Assembly (NCBI RefSeq): GCF_019880365.1
Contig: NZ_CP082271.1
Span: 3,472,001 to 3,536,000, forward strand
Direction of reading: 5' to 3'
Length of the DNA stretch: 64,000 nt
Origin: Pseudomonas sp. DNDY-54
Lineage (GTDB): Bacteria; Pseudomonadota; Gammaproteobacteria; Pseudomonadales; Pseudomonadaceae
The notes under the pieces were generated by a model. That model saw only the letters and a program-made list of their open reading frames with translations. It searched no databases and was not told where the DNA came from. Shown in pieces: positions 1 through 8,538 of the stretch. The translations under genes and the position numbers were made by a program. How positions within the stretch are numbered: position 1 is the stretch's first letter; each line of letters begins with the position of its first letter.

Positions 1-1164
1 CCCAGCATGAAAATCGCCGAGCCGTCGCCCTGGGGTGATGCGATACCGACGGTACCGGACAATTTCAGCGTCACGGCCATTGCCACGGACCTGAAGGTTC
101 CGCGTCAGACGCTGGTGTTGCCCAACGGTGACATCCTCGTGGCTGAGGGCAAGGGTGGCAACGCACCCAAACTCAAGCCCAAGGACGTGATCGCCGGGTA
201 CATCAAGGCGCAGGGCAATACGTCGGTGAAAGGAGGCGATCGCCTGACCTTGCTGAGGGATGCCGATGGTGACGGCACCTACGAGCTGCAGACGGTGTTC
301 GCCGACGATCTCAACGCCCCTTACGGCTTGGCTTTCCATGACGGCAACCTCTACGTCGCTAATCAGGACTCAGTGGTGCGCTTCGCGTATGAAGAGGGCC
401 AGACTGAGGCCAGCGGGGAGCCGACCAAGGTCACCGACCTGCCATCAGAGATCAATCATCACTGGACCAAGGCGATGACCATCAGCCCGGATGGCCAGTA
501 TTTGTATGTGGGCATCGGCTCCAACAGCAACATCACCGAGCGGGGGATGGATGCGGAAGTCGACCGCGCAATGGTTTGGCAAATCGATGCTGAAACGGGT
601 GCCCACAAACCTTACGCAACCGGTTTACGCAACCCGACCGCCCTGGCGATACAGCCGGGTTCAGGCGAGTTGTGGGCGGTGGTGAACGAGCGGGACGAGC
701 TGGGTGAAAACCTGGTTCCGGACTATCTGACGTCCGTGAAGGAAGGCGGCTTCTATGGCTGGCCGTACAGCTACTGGGGCCAGAACGTCGATGACCGGGT
801 GCGGCCACAGGATCCGGACAAGGTCGCCGCAGCGATCACACCGGACTATGCGCTGGGCTCGCACGTTGCCGCCCTTGGGGTGGACTTCTCCATCCCCGAG
901 CTGGGCGAGCAGTTTGCCAACGGCGCATTCGTTGGTGAGCACGGCAGCTGGAACCGTGAGGATCCGTCGGGCTACAAGGTGGTCTTCGTGCCGTTCAGCA
1001 ATGGCCGCCCTTCAGGCGAACCGGTTGATTTCGTGACGGGCTTTCGTACCGATGAGGGCAAGACTCGCGGCCGACCTGTTGGCGTGACCGTCGACCCGAA
1101 AGGTGCGGTGATCGTGGCGGATGACCTTGCCAACGTGGTGTGGCGAGTAACGCGCAACCAGTGA
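1..1164 (+). CDS. PQQ-dependent sugar (sorbosone-type) dehydrogenase, 5'-partial
   Basis: The reading frame is open from the first base, so the gene begins upstream; the ATG at 7 is probably internal because this family normally carries an N-terminal signal peptide, absent here. The visible ~385 residues match the soluble PQQ glucose/sorbosone dehydrogenase beta-propeller. Blade-like repeats include APYGLAFHDGNLYVAN, the GLRNPTALA segment, GGFYGWPYSYWG and GEHGSWNR, and the protein ends with GVTVDPKGAVIVADD, typical of the last blades. Such proteins are periplasmic and oxidise aldoses or sorbosone using pyrroloquinoline quinone. No pqq biosynthesis gene is in the window. A second, distinct member of the superfamily lies at 2771-3895. 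The exact substrate cannot be read from sequence. Confidence 0.85.
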   Translation, partial: PSMKIAEPSPWGDAIPTVPDNFSVTAIATDLKVPRQTLVLPNGDILVAEGKGGNAPKLKPKDVIAGYIKAQGNTSVKGGDRLTLLRDADGDGTYELQTVFADDLNAPYGLAFHDGNLYVANQDSVVRFAYEEGQTEASGEPTKVTDLPSEINHHWTKAMTISPDGQYLYVGIGSNSNITERGMDAEVDRAMVWQIDAETGAHKPYATGLRNPTALAIQPGSGELWAVVNERDELGENLVPDYLTSVKEGGFYGWPYSYWGQNVDDRVRPQDPDKVAAAITPDYALGSHVAALGVDFSIPELGEQFANGAFVGEHGSWNREDPSGYKVVFVPFSNGRPSGEPVDFVTGFRTDEGKTRGRPVGVTVDPKGAVIVADDLANVVWRVTRNQ

Positions 1165-1288
1165 CAAGCAGCCGGTAATTGCACTTCTGAGAGGTGCGAG
1201 CCGGCGCTCCGCGCGCTACCGATAACGCCCGATCAGCCCCCTGAGGTGCGGTGGGCGGCCGCTAACACTAAGGGCATAGGAATTACGA

Positions 1289-2208
1289 ATGACGCAGCAC
1301 TCGCCGCCGAACGGGATAGACCTGGCAGGCAGGACGGCGGGTCTGGGTACGCTGTTCGTAGTGCTCGCGGCCTTATGCTGGGGGCTGTCAGTCGGGATCG
1401 GTGGCGTTCTCACTGCAGAGGGTTGGAGCCCGGTTGTGGTCTCGCTCTACCGGGGCGTGATCGGGCTGGTTTTCGTCCTTGTGTGGCTCGCGTTGCGCCC
1501 GGGCGGAAGCGGGTTGGCGAACAGCTCGATGTGGTTCTGGTCGGTCGTGGCCGGGGTGGGCGTAGCTGGCAACTTCTCTTTCTATTTCCTGAGCATTGCA
1601 GAGGGCAGCGTTGCGGTTGCGGCAACCCTGATGTACTCCGCGCCGGTGTTCGTCTATCTCGTTTCCTTCGCGTTCAGGCTTGAAAACCCACCCTGTTCAA
1701 GTGGGCAGCGATCGCCATGGTGATGCTTGGCGTCCTGCTGCTTACCGGCATCTATGACATAGAAGCGGGTGACATCACCCCCGTAGCCGCCGGCGCAGGT
1801 CTGCTCTCCGGCGTGTCCTACGCAGTGTTTATTTTTGGCTTTAAGTATGCAGCGCCCCACGGCAGCCCTCAGGCAATCCTCGTGATCGCGTTCGCCGTAC
1901 TCGTTGGCATACTTGGCTGGTTCGCCGATGCGGACCAGGCAGTGGAAGTGTTGACCGCCCCGAGTTGGCCGCTGTTCGTGGTATTGGGGGTATTGGGCGC
2001 CGGGCTATCGTTCATTCTGTATATCGTCGGGCTCAACCATACCGCGCCGGCGGTCGCGTCTATTGTGGCCATGATCGAGCCGGTAACCGCTTCGCTCTTC
2101 GGCGTTATGGTGCTGAACGAACGCCTGGCTGCGCTACAGATTCTGGGCATGGGCCTGATTTTGGTCACGGTTACTGCTTTGGGTGTCCGTTCAAGAAAAC
2201 AAAACTAG
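1289..2208 (+). pseudogene. EamA-family (DMT) transporter, disrupted by a 1-base frameshift
   Basis: Two adjacent frames together encode one EamA/DMT 10-helix permease of about 305 residues. The first frame (ATG 1289) covers helices 1-4 with LAALCWGLSVGIGGV and SVAVAATLMYSAPVFVYL, then runs into unrelated residues and stops at 1723. The second frame resumes with TLFKWAAIAMVMLGVLLLTG from 1690 and finishes the second EamA repeat, including the conserved IVAMIEPVTASLFG, by 2208. Continuity requires one extra base around 1688-1693 (cca acc instead of cca ccc). Family members export amino acids, nucleosides or similar metabolites across the inner membrane. Either the gene is inactivated or the base was lost in sequencing or assembly; the coding quality downstream of the break is intact, suggesting a recent event or an error. 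Confidence 0.85.
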
Positions 2209-2286
2209 ACGTATTGCGACCGCGCTCATGGGAACACCCTGCCGCCCTATCAGTCATTGACAGAACGCCACCGTGAGCCACAAAGC

Positions 2287-2688
2287 ATGCTTCGATCCAT
2301 TCATCACGCCGCCATCATTTGTTCGGACTATGCCGTCTCGAAACGCTTCTACACCGAGACGCTCGGTCTGGCTGTGATCACCGAGCATTACCGTGAAGCG
2401 CGCCGCTCCTACAAGCTTGACCTTGCATTGCCTGACGGCGGCCAGATCGAGCTTTTTTCGTTTCCTGAGGCACCCACAAGACCGTCCCGGCCGGAGGCGC
2501 AAGGCTTGCGGCATCTGGCATTCGCGGTGGATGACGTCGAGGCAAGCAAGGCGTGGCTGGAAACCCAGGGCGTCAAGGTCGAACCCATCCGGGTGGACGA
2601 ATACACGGGGCGTCGATTCACCTTTTTCCCAGACCCGGACAACCTGCCGCTGGAGTTATACGAAGCGGCACCGGGAGCGCTGCCCTGA
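2287..2688 (+). CDS. gloA2: VOC-family protein, YaeR/GloA2-like glyoxalase homologue
   Basis: This 133-residue protein is a single vicinal-oxygen-chelate domain closely resembling E. coli YaeR (GloA2). It begins MLRSIHHAAIICSDYAVSKR, with the first-strand histidine used as a metal ligand, and ends FFPDPDNLPLELYEA, where the glutamate is the usual last ligand; RPEAQGLRHLAFAVDDVE starts the second half. Such proteins bind Ni, Co or Zn; the substrate of YaeR-type members is not established. I chose the ATG at 2287 over the in-frame TTG at 2257 because it matches the family N-terminus. It lies 78 bases after the broken EamA gene on the same strand and may once have been co-transcribed with it. 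Confidence 0.85.
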   Translation: MLRSIHHAAIICSDYAVSKRFYTETLGLAVITEHYREARRSYKLDLALPDGGQIELFSFPEAPTRPSRPEAQGLRHLAFAVDDVEASKAWLETQGVKVEPIRVDEYTGRRFTFFPDPDNLPLELYEAAPGALP

Positions 2689-2770
2689 CGCGTCGCGTAA
2701 CAAATCCAGGCTCAACTGAGCGCGCCATGCGCAGTAACGTTGAGCTCAAACTTTCGACGAGAGGATGGTC

Positions 2771-3895
2771 ATGAAGCGTGTTCCCCTGCAGGTCGCCGGT
2801 ACGATTGCCCTTGGTTTCGCCTCGCTCGCTGCCACCGCAGCCGAGGCGATCAAGCAGGACCAATGGCCATTCAGCGCCACGCCGCGCGCCACCTTCGCCG
2901 AACCCTGGGCCATGACCTTTCTCCCGGACGGCACCGCCCTCGTCACCGAAAAACGCGGCGCGCTCAAGCATGTCGATGTCAAAACCGGCGAGACGCATGA
3001 CATCAAGGGCGTCCCTGATGTCGCCTACGGCGGCCAGGGTGGGTTCGGCGACGTGATCATTCATCCCGACTTCGCACAGAACAAACGTATCTACCTCAGC
3101 TACGCCGAGAAGGGAGACGGCGGCGACCGAGGCGCAGCCGTGGCTCGCGCAACCCTGGCGCTAGGCCCTGACGGCGGCTCGTTGTCGGATGTGCAGGTGA
3201 TCTGGCGACAAACGCCCAAGGTTTCGGGTGGCGGGCACTATGGCCACCGCCTGGCATTCGGCCCGGACGGCAAGCTCTGGATTTCTTCCGGAGACCGCCA
3301 GAAGTTCACGCCTGCGCAGGACATGAAAAGCACCATGGGCAAGATCCTGCGGCTGAACGACGACGGCAGCGTGCCGGATGACAACCCCTTTGCCGACAAG
3401 GGCGGCGTGACGGCGCAGATCTGGTCGCTGGGCCATCGCAACCCGCTTGGCATCGCGTTCGACGCGCAGGGCCGTCTGTGGGAACAGGAAATGGGCCCGG
3501 AAGGTGGCGACGAACTCAACCTGATCGAAAAGGGTGGCAACTATGGCTACCCGGAGGTCTCGAACGGCGACCATTACGGCGGTCGACCGATTCCCGATCA
3601 CGACACACGCCCGGAATTCATCGCACCCAAAATCACCTGGACGCCGGTGATCTCCCCTGCCGGCCTGATGATCTACAGCGGTGATCAGTTTGCCGACTGG
3701 AAAGGCAACGCCTTCGTCGGCGGCCTTTCCGCCAGAGGGCTGGTGCGCATTACGCTCAATGGCGAAGAAGCCAGCGAAGCCGCCCGCTACGACATGGGTG
3801 CGCGCATCCGCGAAGTCGAACAGGGTCCGGACGGCAGCATCTGGGTGCTTGAGGATGGCGATGACGGCCGCTTGTTGCAATTGCAGCCGAAGTAA
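2771..3895 (+). CDS. yliI: PQQ-dependent aldose sugar dehydrogenase (YliI/Asd type)
   Basis: The 374-residue product has a Sec signal peptide (residues 1 to about 26, ending TAAEA) and a six-bladed soluble glucose dehydrogenase-type propeller. Diagnostic segments are FAEPWAMTFLPDG near the N-terminus, GGGHYGHRLAFGPDGKLWIS, IWSLGHRNPLGIAFD, EMGPEGGDELNLIEKGGNYG and ISPAGLMIYSG, as in E. coli YliI, a periplasmic PQQ aldose dehydrogenase. The ATG at 2771 is preferred to the ATG at 2765 because the GAGAGG ribosome-binding site at 2758-2763 is correctly spaced only for 2771. It probably oxidises aldose sugars to lactones in the periplasm; the cofactor would have to come from synthesis elsewhere or from the environment. 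It stands alone on this strand. Confidence 0.87.
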   Translation: MKRVPLQVAGTIALGFASLAATAAEAIKQDQWPFSATPRATFAEPWAMTFLPDGTALVTEKRGALKHVDVKTGETHDIKGVPDVAYGGQGGFGDVIIHPDFAQNKRIYLSYAEKGDGGDRGAAVARATLALGPDGGSLSDVQVIWRQTPKVSGGGHYGHRLAFGPDGKLWISSGDRQKFTPAQDMKSTMGKILRLNDDGSVPDDNPFADKGGVTAQIWSLGHRNPLGIAFDAQGRLWEQEMGPEGGDELNLIEKGGNYGYPEVSNGDHYGGRPIPDHDTRPEFIAPKITWTPVISPAGLMIYSGDQFADWKGNAFVGGLSARGLVRITLNGEEASEAARYDMGARIREVEQGPDGSIWVLEDGDDGRLLQLQPK

Positions 3896-4057
3896 TTTCA
3901 ATCGGGACAACTGACTGCGAGCCGTGGTTTTCCGTGGCCCGCAGGTGAGCCAATGCGTTCAGCAATTGCGCTCTTCCGACAATCACGATTGGTCGGCTGC
4001 ATCCACAACGCACGGTGATATTTACTACGCCCTCTGCCTTGGCCGACCCGTATCAGA

Positions 4058-4339
4058 ATGGAACTCGATGCCTATCTCGCCACCTTAACGGCGCTATTCC
4101 TCTATCCATTGCTGGCCCCATGGAAGGCACCGTTCATAACGGCATGGCTCGTACTGTGGTTCGCGTTATGGGCCGTCTTTTTTGCGCGCATGGAATATGA
4201 CGTAGGCGTGCTATCGAGCGGGATAGTCTCTGGGTCAGCGCTCATCGGGATAGGCATTCTTGTATTTGCTACAGGCAGTCTTTTAAGGCTCACAGGCCGC
4301 GGACTTCGCCACCTGTGGAACTCAAAAAAACTGGCGTGA
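4058..4339 (+). CDS. small hypothetical inner-membrane protein
   Basis: A 93-residue open frame whose product has about three hydrophobic helices: residues 6-20 (LATLTALFLYPLLAP), 26-44 (ITAWLVLWFALWAVFFA) and 52-75 (LSSGIVSGSALIGIGILVFA), followed by a basic tail ending in RHLWNSKKLA. This alternation of hydrophobic stretches with a positive C-terminus fits a real membrane protein. No family is recognised and no clear Shine-Dalgarno sequence precedes the ATG, so both the start and the reality of the gene are uncertain. It sits between the sugar dehydrogenase and the convergent GFA-family gene. Confidence 0.45.
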   Translation: MELDAYLATLTALFLYPLLAPWKAPFITAWLVLWFALWAVFFARMEYDVGVLSSGIVSGSALIGIGILVFATGSLLRLTGRGLRHLWNSKKLA

Positions 4340-4431
4340 TGCAAGAGACAGGGCCATCCAGCGCAGTCAGTCCGAAGGGCGAGCCAGCCTCCCAAAAGTT
4401 TGCTCGTCCCGGCACCACCGACCAGCCAGCC

Positions 4432-4830
4432 TCAGTCGTACTCGGCATGCTGCGGCAAATCATCCGTAATCTGAAACCACGGCGCTTTGCTATCGACATA
4501 CACATGCCGCTGGGCTTCGACGCCTGGATCGGTGTCGAGTGTTCCGAGTGGGAAACCGTACACCTCGGGGTTGGCGTCGAACTTGGTGTACAGGCTGGAA
4601 CCGCAATTCGAGCAGAACCCTTTGTACTCACCGGGCGACGACTCATAGAACTTGATCAACTCTTCGCCTACGAGGGTTTTCCAGTCCGCAGAGCGCACCT
4701 TGGCGCGCGTCCTGAAAGCAGACGCATGCAGCTTGCGGCACATCGAGCAATGACAGTTCAAAACATCCGTAAGGGGGCCATCTATCTCGTATCGAATTTC
4801 ACCACAGAGACAGCTGCCTGATTGCTTCAT
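4432..4830 (-). CDS. GFA-family (CENP-V/GFA domain) zinc-binding protein
   Basis: A 132-residue GFA domain protein. The conserved zinc-binding cysteines are present: C7 and C9 in GSCLCGEIRYE, C26/C28/C31 in NCHCSMCRK, and C73/C76 in GFCSNCGSSLY. The fold is named after glutathione-dependent formaldehyde-activating enzyme, although most bacterial members lack demonstrated activity and this one should not be assumed to have it. The ATG at 4830 is preceded by AAGGAAG at proper spacing; an upstream in-frame start would add about 20 non-conserved residues. It is transcribed away from the phytase-like gene at 5030 and converges with the small membrane gene. It is probably a cytoplasmic single-gene unit. 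Confidence 0.85.
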   Translation of the reverse strand: MKQSGSCLCGEIRYEIDGPLTDVLNCHCSMCRKLHASAFRTRAKVRSADWKTLVGEELIKFYESSPGEYKGFCSNCGSSLYTKFDANPEVYGFPLGTLDTDPGVEAQRHVYVDSKAPWFQITDDLPQHAEYD

Positions 4831-4955
4831 ATCCGCTTCCTTAAAATAGACGAATCTGCCGAAGGTGATGGCAACAGGTGCTCCACACACTGTCGCTCAC
4901 CCTTCCAGCACTGGTGAAAACCGCAGCGCGCGTCATGTCCAGTGCCCTCTGACTG

Positions 4956-4976
4956 CCTCGTAACACCCTCGTAACA
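4956..4976 (+). promoter_or_regulatory. candidate Pho-box-like direct repeat upstream of the phytase-like gene
   Basis: Two copies of CCTCGTAACA at 4956-4965 and 4967-4976 repeat with an exact 11-base period. PhoB half-sites recur every 11 bases and pseudomonad sites often contain GTAAC/GTCAC cores, so the arrangement fits a PhoB box in front of a gene for a secreted phosphate-ester-type hydrolase that starts 54 bases downstream. The extra C within each half-site is a mismatch to the textbook CTGTCAT form. This is inference from spacing and context. Confidence 0.45.
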
Positions 4977-5029
4977 AAGCCAGCCTAGCGTGTTTTGGCT
5001 AAATCCAAATCACAAAAGCCGAGGCTCGC

Positions 5030-7255
5030 ATGAGAACACCGACCCGCCTGACCCGCACTGCGCTATCGACCGCGTTGACCTTGGCCCTGCTGCCACTGGC
5101 CGCCCAGGCCGGGCCGTCGCGTGTGGAATATTTCGAGCGGGTTGCGACCTTTCCGGTGTACCGCAACCTGGGCGCGGACGAAGACGTTTCCCGCCAGACC
5201 GTCGCTGAGATCACCGCCGTCAGCCGCGACGGCCGCACGCTGATCTACACCGACAGCCCGGGCGAGCGCATCGGCTTGGTCGACATTCAGGACCCGAAAA
5301 ACCCGCAACCAGCCGGATTCGTACAGCTCGAAGGCGAGCCGACCTCGGTTGCCGTACACCATCACTTTGCGCTGGTCGCGGTGAATACTTCGCTTAGTTT
5401 TGCCCAGCCCGACGGCGTGCTGGCAGTGTTCGATATTCGCAACCCCGCGCAACCCAAACGCGTCGCCACGCTGCCTATGGGCGGTCAACCGGATTCCATC
5501 GCCATCAGCCCCAGGGGCCGCTATGCCGCGGTCGCCATCGAGAACGAGCGGGACGAAGACCTCAACGACGGGTTGATTCCGCAGCTGCCGGCCGGATTTC
5601 TGCGTATCGTCGACCTCAAAGGTCAGCCGTCGCGCTGGAGCACGCGCGACGTCGACCTGACCGGCCTGGCCGAGGTCGCTCCAGGCGATCCGGAGCCGGA
5701 ATACGTCAGCATCAACGACCAGGACGTAGCCGCCGTCACGCTGCAGGAAAACAACCACATCGTGCTGGTCGACCTGCGTCGCGGCCGTGTGTTGCGCCAT
5801 TTCAGTGCCGGCCAGGTCGATCTGGAAGGTGTGGACGTAGACGAGAACGACCGCATCCAGCCGATCGGTGTGCTTACTGGCAAGCGCCGCGAGCCGGATT
5901 CGATCGCGTGGGTCGGCCCGCTGCTGGCGACTGCCAACGAGGGCGACTACGAGGATGCCGAAGGCGCGGAAGGCGGCAGCCGCGGTTTCACGTTGTTCGA
6001 CTACAACGGCAAGGTTTGGCATGACGCTGACGTGTCGATGGAGCACGCCTTTATCCGTGCCGGCCATTACCCGGAGAACCGTTCGGAGAACAAGGGCATT
6101 GAGCCGGAAGGCATCGCGTCGGCCAGCTTTCGTAAGCAGGACTTCCTGTTCGTGGGCAGTGAGCGCGGCAATGCCGTGGCGGTGTATGACGTCGCCCACC
6201 CATGGGCGCCAGTGATACATCAGTTGCTACCAACGGGCATGGGGCCGGAGGGCATTCTGCCGATTCCGGCGCGTAAACTGCTGGTGGTCAGTAGCGAGGA
6301 AGATTCGGCCGAGGACGGCTATCGCTCGACCCTTTCGATCTATCAATACGGGGCCAAGCGCGCGTCATACCCGGAGATTCGTTCGACCGACAGCGACCTG
6401 ATCTCCTGGGGCGCGCTGAGCGGTCTGGTCGCGGACCGCAGCCAGTCCGACCGCCTCTATGCGGTGCCGGACAGTTACTACAAGGCGTCGCGGATCTTCA
6501 GCGTCGATACCAGCCAGACACCGGCACTGATCGACCGCCAGATCGAGCTGAGCAAGGCTGGCAAGACCGTCGACTACGATCTGGAAGGCATTGCTCAGGC
6601 CAGCAATGGCGACTTTTGGTTGGCCTCCGAAGGCAACGGCAAAGCCAAGCCGAATCTACTGATCCGCACCAACGCCTTGGGCGAAGTGCTGGCCGAGTTT
6701 GGGTTGCCGGAAAACGTGGCGGCGCAGCGCACCAGCAATGGATTCGAAGGCGTTTCGGTAGTTGGCGAAGGCGCCAGCACGCGCGTCTACGTAGCCTTCC
6801 AGCGCGAATGGAAGAACGACCCGGCCGGCAAGGTACGCATCGGCGTGTTCAACCCGAGCAACGGTGAATGGGGCTTCGTGCACTACCCGCTCGACGCGGC
6901 AGCCGAGGACGCCTGGGTCGGCTTGTCCGAACTCACCGCCATCGGTAACGGCCAGTTCCTGGTGATCGAACGCGACAACCAGCAGGGGCCGGCAGCGCAA
7001 ATCAAACGCCTGTATCGCATCGACCTGAGCGGCCTACAACCCGCTGCCGAGGGCCAAAGCTTCCCAGTGGTGAGCAAGACGCTGGAGCGCAATCTGCTGC
7101 CTGGTCTGAAGAGCACCGGTGGCTGGGTGCTGGACAAGGTAGAAGGCGCGGCGGTCGACAAACTGGGCCGTCTGTTCGTCGTTACCGATAACGACGGAGT
7201 GGACGATGCCAGCGGCGAAACACGCTTCATGCGGCTCGGGACGGTAAAGCGCTGA
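5030..7255 (+). CDS. secreted esterase/phytase-like family protein
   Basis: The product is 741 residues with a clear Sec signal peptide (basic start, LALLPLAAQA, cleavage near residue 27). Residues about 60-420 look like a beta-propeller of the YncE/lactonase kind (EPTSVAVHHHFALVAVN; GQPDSIAISPRGRYAAVAIE; PEGIASASFRKQDFLFVGSE). Residues about 450-740 match the phytase-like/esterase-like domain found in Pseudomonas phosphate-responsive exported proteins (SGLVADRSQSDRLYAVPDSYY; YDLEGIAQASNGDFWLASEG; GFEGVSVVGEG; FLVIERDNQQGP; LFVVTDNDGVDD). The last domain keeps many acidic residues suitable for calcium. It probably acts on phosphate esters or related compounds in the periplasm or outside the cell; the reaction is inferred. 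The ATG at 5030 follows GAGG at 5021-5024. A Pho-box-like repeat precedes it. It is monocistronic, ending before REP-like hairpins. Confidence 0.8.
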   Translation: MRTPTRLTRTALSTALTLALLPLAAQAGPSRVEYFERVATFPVYRNLGADEDVSRQTVAEITAVSRDGRTLIYTDSPGERIGLVDIQDPKNPQPAGFVQLEGEPTSVAVHHHFALVAVNTSLSFAQPDGVLAVFDIRNPAQPKRVATLPMGGQPDSIAISPRGRYAAVAIENERDEDLNDGLIPQLPAGFLRIVDLKGQPSRWSTRDVDLTGLAEVAPGDPEPEYVSINDQDVAAVTLQENNHIVLVDLRRGRVLRHFSAGQVDLEGVDVDENDRIQPIGVLTGKRREPDSIAWVGPLLATANEGDYEDAEGAEGGSRGFTLFDYNGKVWHDADVSMEHAFIRAGHYPENRSENKGIEPEGIASASFRKQDFLFVGSERGNAVAVYDVAHPWAPVIHQLLPTGMGPEGILPIPARKLLVVSSEEDSAEDGYRSTLSIYQYGAKRASYPEIRSTDSDLISWGALSGLVADRSQSDRLYAVPDSYYKASRIFSVDTSQTPALIDRQIELSKAGKTVDYDLEGIAQASNGDFWLASEGNGKAKPNLLIRTNALGEVLAEFGLPENVAAQRTSNGFEGVSVVGEGASTRVYVAFQREWKNDPAGKVRIGVFNPSNGEWGFVHYPLDAAAEDAWVGLSELTAIGNGQFLVIERDNQQGPAAQIKRLYRIDLSGLQPAAEGQSFPVVSKTLERNLLPGLKSTGGWVLDKVEGAAVDKLGRLFVVTDNDGVDDASGETRFMRLGTVKR

Positions 7256-7285
7256 GGTTGCGGGCGACCGGGGTTTTACCTTCGT

Positions 7286-7339
7286 AGGGGCGAACTTGTT
7301 CGCCCACCGCGGCAGTGGCCGAATCTATTCGCCACTGCC
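7286..7339. repeat. REP-like pair of hairpins between convergent genes
   Basis: Two consecutive palindromes fill the space between the convergent phytase-like and CNNM genes. The first is GGGCGAAC-TT-GTTCGCCC at 7288-7305, preceded by GTAGG. The second is a 13-base-pair stem with one bulge, 7311-7339, whose arms are ggcagtgg and ccactgcc around cgaat/attcg. The GTAGGxGCGAxCTTGxTCGC pattern is the common Pseudomonas REP sequence and is shared with the tandem array at 32654-33070. It may also slow or end transcription from both sides, although there is no T-tract. Confidence 0.7.
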
Positions 7340-7362
7340 ACCACCATTGCCCGTCGGCCCGT

Positions 7363-8388
7363 TCAGCTCTCGCGAACTCGCTTAATGCGGTGATCCCAAC
7401 GGCGCTTGGCGAAGCGGCGCATGTTCGGGATGTCGTCCGTTTCGTCCATGATTGGCTGGCCGATGATGGTTTCCATGATGTCTTCCAGCGTCACCAGGCC
7501 GCGCCAGCTACCGAACTCGTCATAGACCAGGCACATGTGCTGGCGCTCGCGCAGCAGCTGGGTCATGAGGTTTTCGACGCTGGTCATTTCCGGCGCGACT
7601 TTCATCGGTTTCATGATCGTCGAGACCGGCGCTTCGTCGTCGGTGGCGGAGAGCGCGTCATAGCGGAACACGACGCCCAATGGGCTCTCGTTGTCGCCAA
7701 TCACCGGGTAGCGCGAGAACTGGCTGTCGGCGACCTGGACCTTGAACGCACCGATGCTGGTTTCCGGCGATGTGTAGTCGCACACCGTGCGCGGCGTCAT
7801 CACGTCACGGACCTTGATCTCGTGCAGGTCGAGAATGTTCCTGATGACGCGCTGCTCGTCCTCGTCGAGGCTCTTGTTCTCGCGGCCAATCACCGTCAGC
7901 GCCTTGATCTCCTGACGGATGTCGTGCTCTGGCTCCTTGCCGCCGACCAGCCGCATGATCATGTCGGACAGGTAGATGAAGGGTTTCAGCACCAGGATCA
8001 TGCCGTTCAATAGAGGCGGCAGGTACGGCGCGAGCGTGCGCCAGTAACGCGCACCGATGGTCTTGGGCAGGATTTCCGAAAGCACCAGGATCAGTACCGT
8101 CATCACCGCCGAGGCGATACCGACATAGCCGTTGCCGAACACCACGGTGACCTGCGCACCGACACCGGTCGCGCCAACGGTGTGGGCGACGGTATTCAAC
8201 GTCAGGATGGCCGCGAGGGGTTGGTCGACCTTGTCTTTCAGTTCTTTCAACCGCTCGTACAGCTTCGGGCGGGAGTCCTTCTGGTGTGCAATGAAGCTCG
8301 GCGTTAGCGAGAGCAGTGCGGCTTCGAGGATCGAACAGATGAATGAAACGAGAATAGATAAGACAGCGAACGCTATCAGGAGGGTCAT
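7363..8388 (-). CDS. CNNM/DUF21 and CBS-domain membrane protein (CorB/HlyC-like)
   Basis: A 341-residue integral membrane protein. Residues 1 to about 185 form the DUF21/CNNM transmembrane domain, with hydrophobic helices near 1-25, 55-80, 85-115 and 125-150 and the conserved LSEILPKTIGARY. Residues about 195-320 form a CBS pair (IKVRDVMTPRTVC and GLVTLEDIMETIIGQPI). The C-terminal transporter-associated (CorC/HlyC) domain found in longer relatives is absent. CNNM proteins are linked to Mg2+/Co2+ transport or its regulation; older annotation calls them hemolysins, without good support. The ATG at 8388 follows a purine-rich CCTCCC/GGGAGG complement. It converges with the phytase-like gene and stands alone. 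Confidence 0.87.
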   Translation of the reverse strand: MTLLIAFAVLSILVSFICSILEAALLSLTPSFIAHQKDSRPKLYERLKELKDKVDQPLAAILTLNTVAHTVGATGVGAQVTVVFGNGYVGIASAVMTVLILVLSEILPKTIGARYWRTLAPYLPPLLNGMILVLKPFIYLSDMIMRLVGGKEPEHDIRQEIKALTVIGRENKSLDEDEQRVIRNILDLHEIKVRDVMTPRTVCDYTSPETSIGAFKVQVADSQFSRYPVIGDNESPLGVVFRYDALSATDDEAPVSTIMKPMKVAPEMTSVENLMTQLLRERQHMCLVYDEFGSWRGLVTLEDIMETIIGQPIMDETDDIPNMRRFAKRRWDHRIKRVRES

Positions 8389-8538
8389 GTAAGGGAGGTT
8401 TCGTTGCTAATGGCAGGCCAATTTACAGCAAAGCCGCCAAACGTTAGCCGAATGTCGCGATGGGCTTGCAACATTTCATTTCCCCTCGAACGCTCATGCT
8501 GGGCACACCGATTTCGACAGCAGCCGGCAAAGGAGTTC

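Noticed and set aside
5063..6220. 385-residue minus-strand frame
   Set aside because: It is antisense to the phytase-like gene, with no domain and shadow-type composition.
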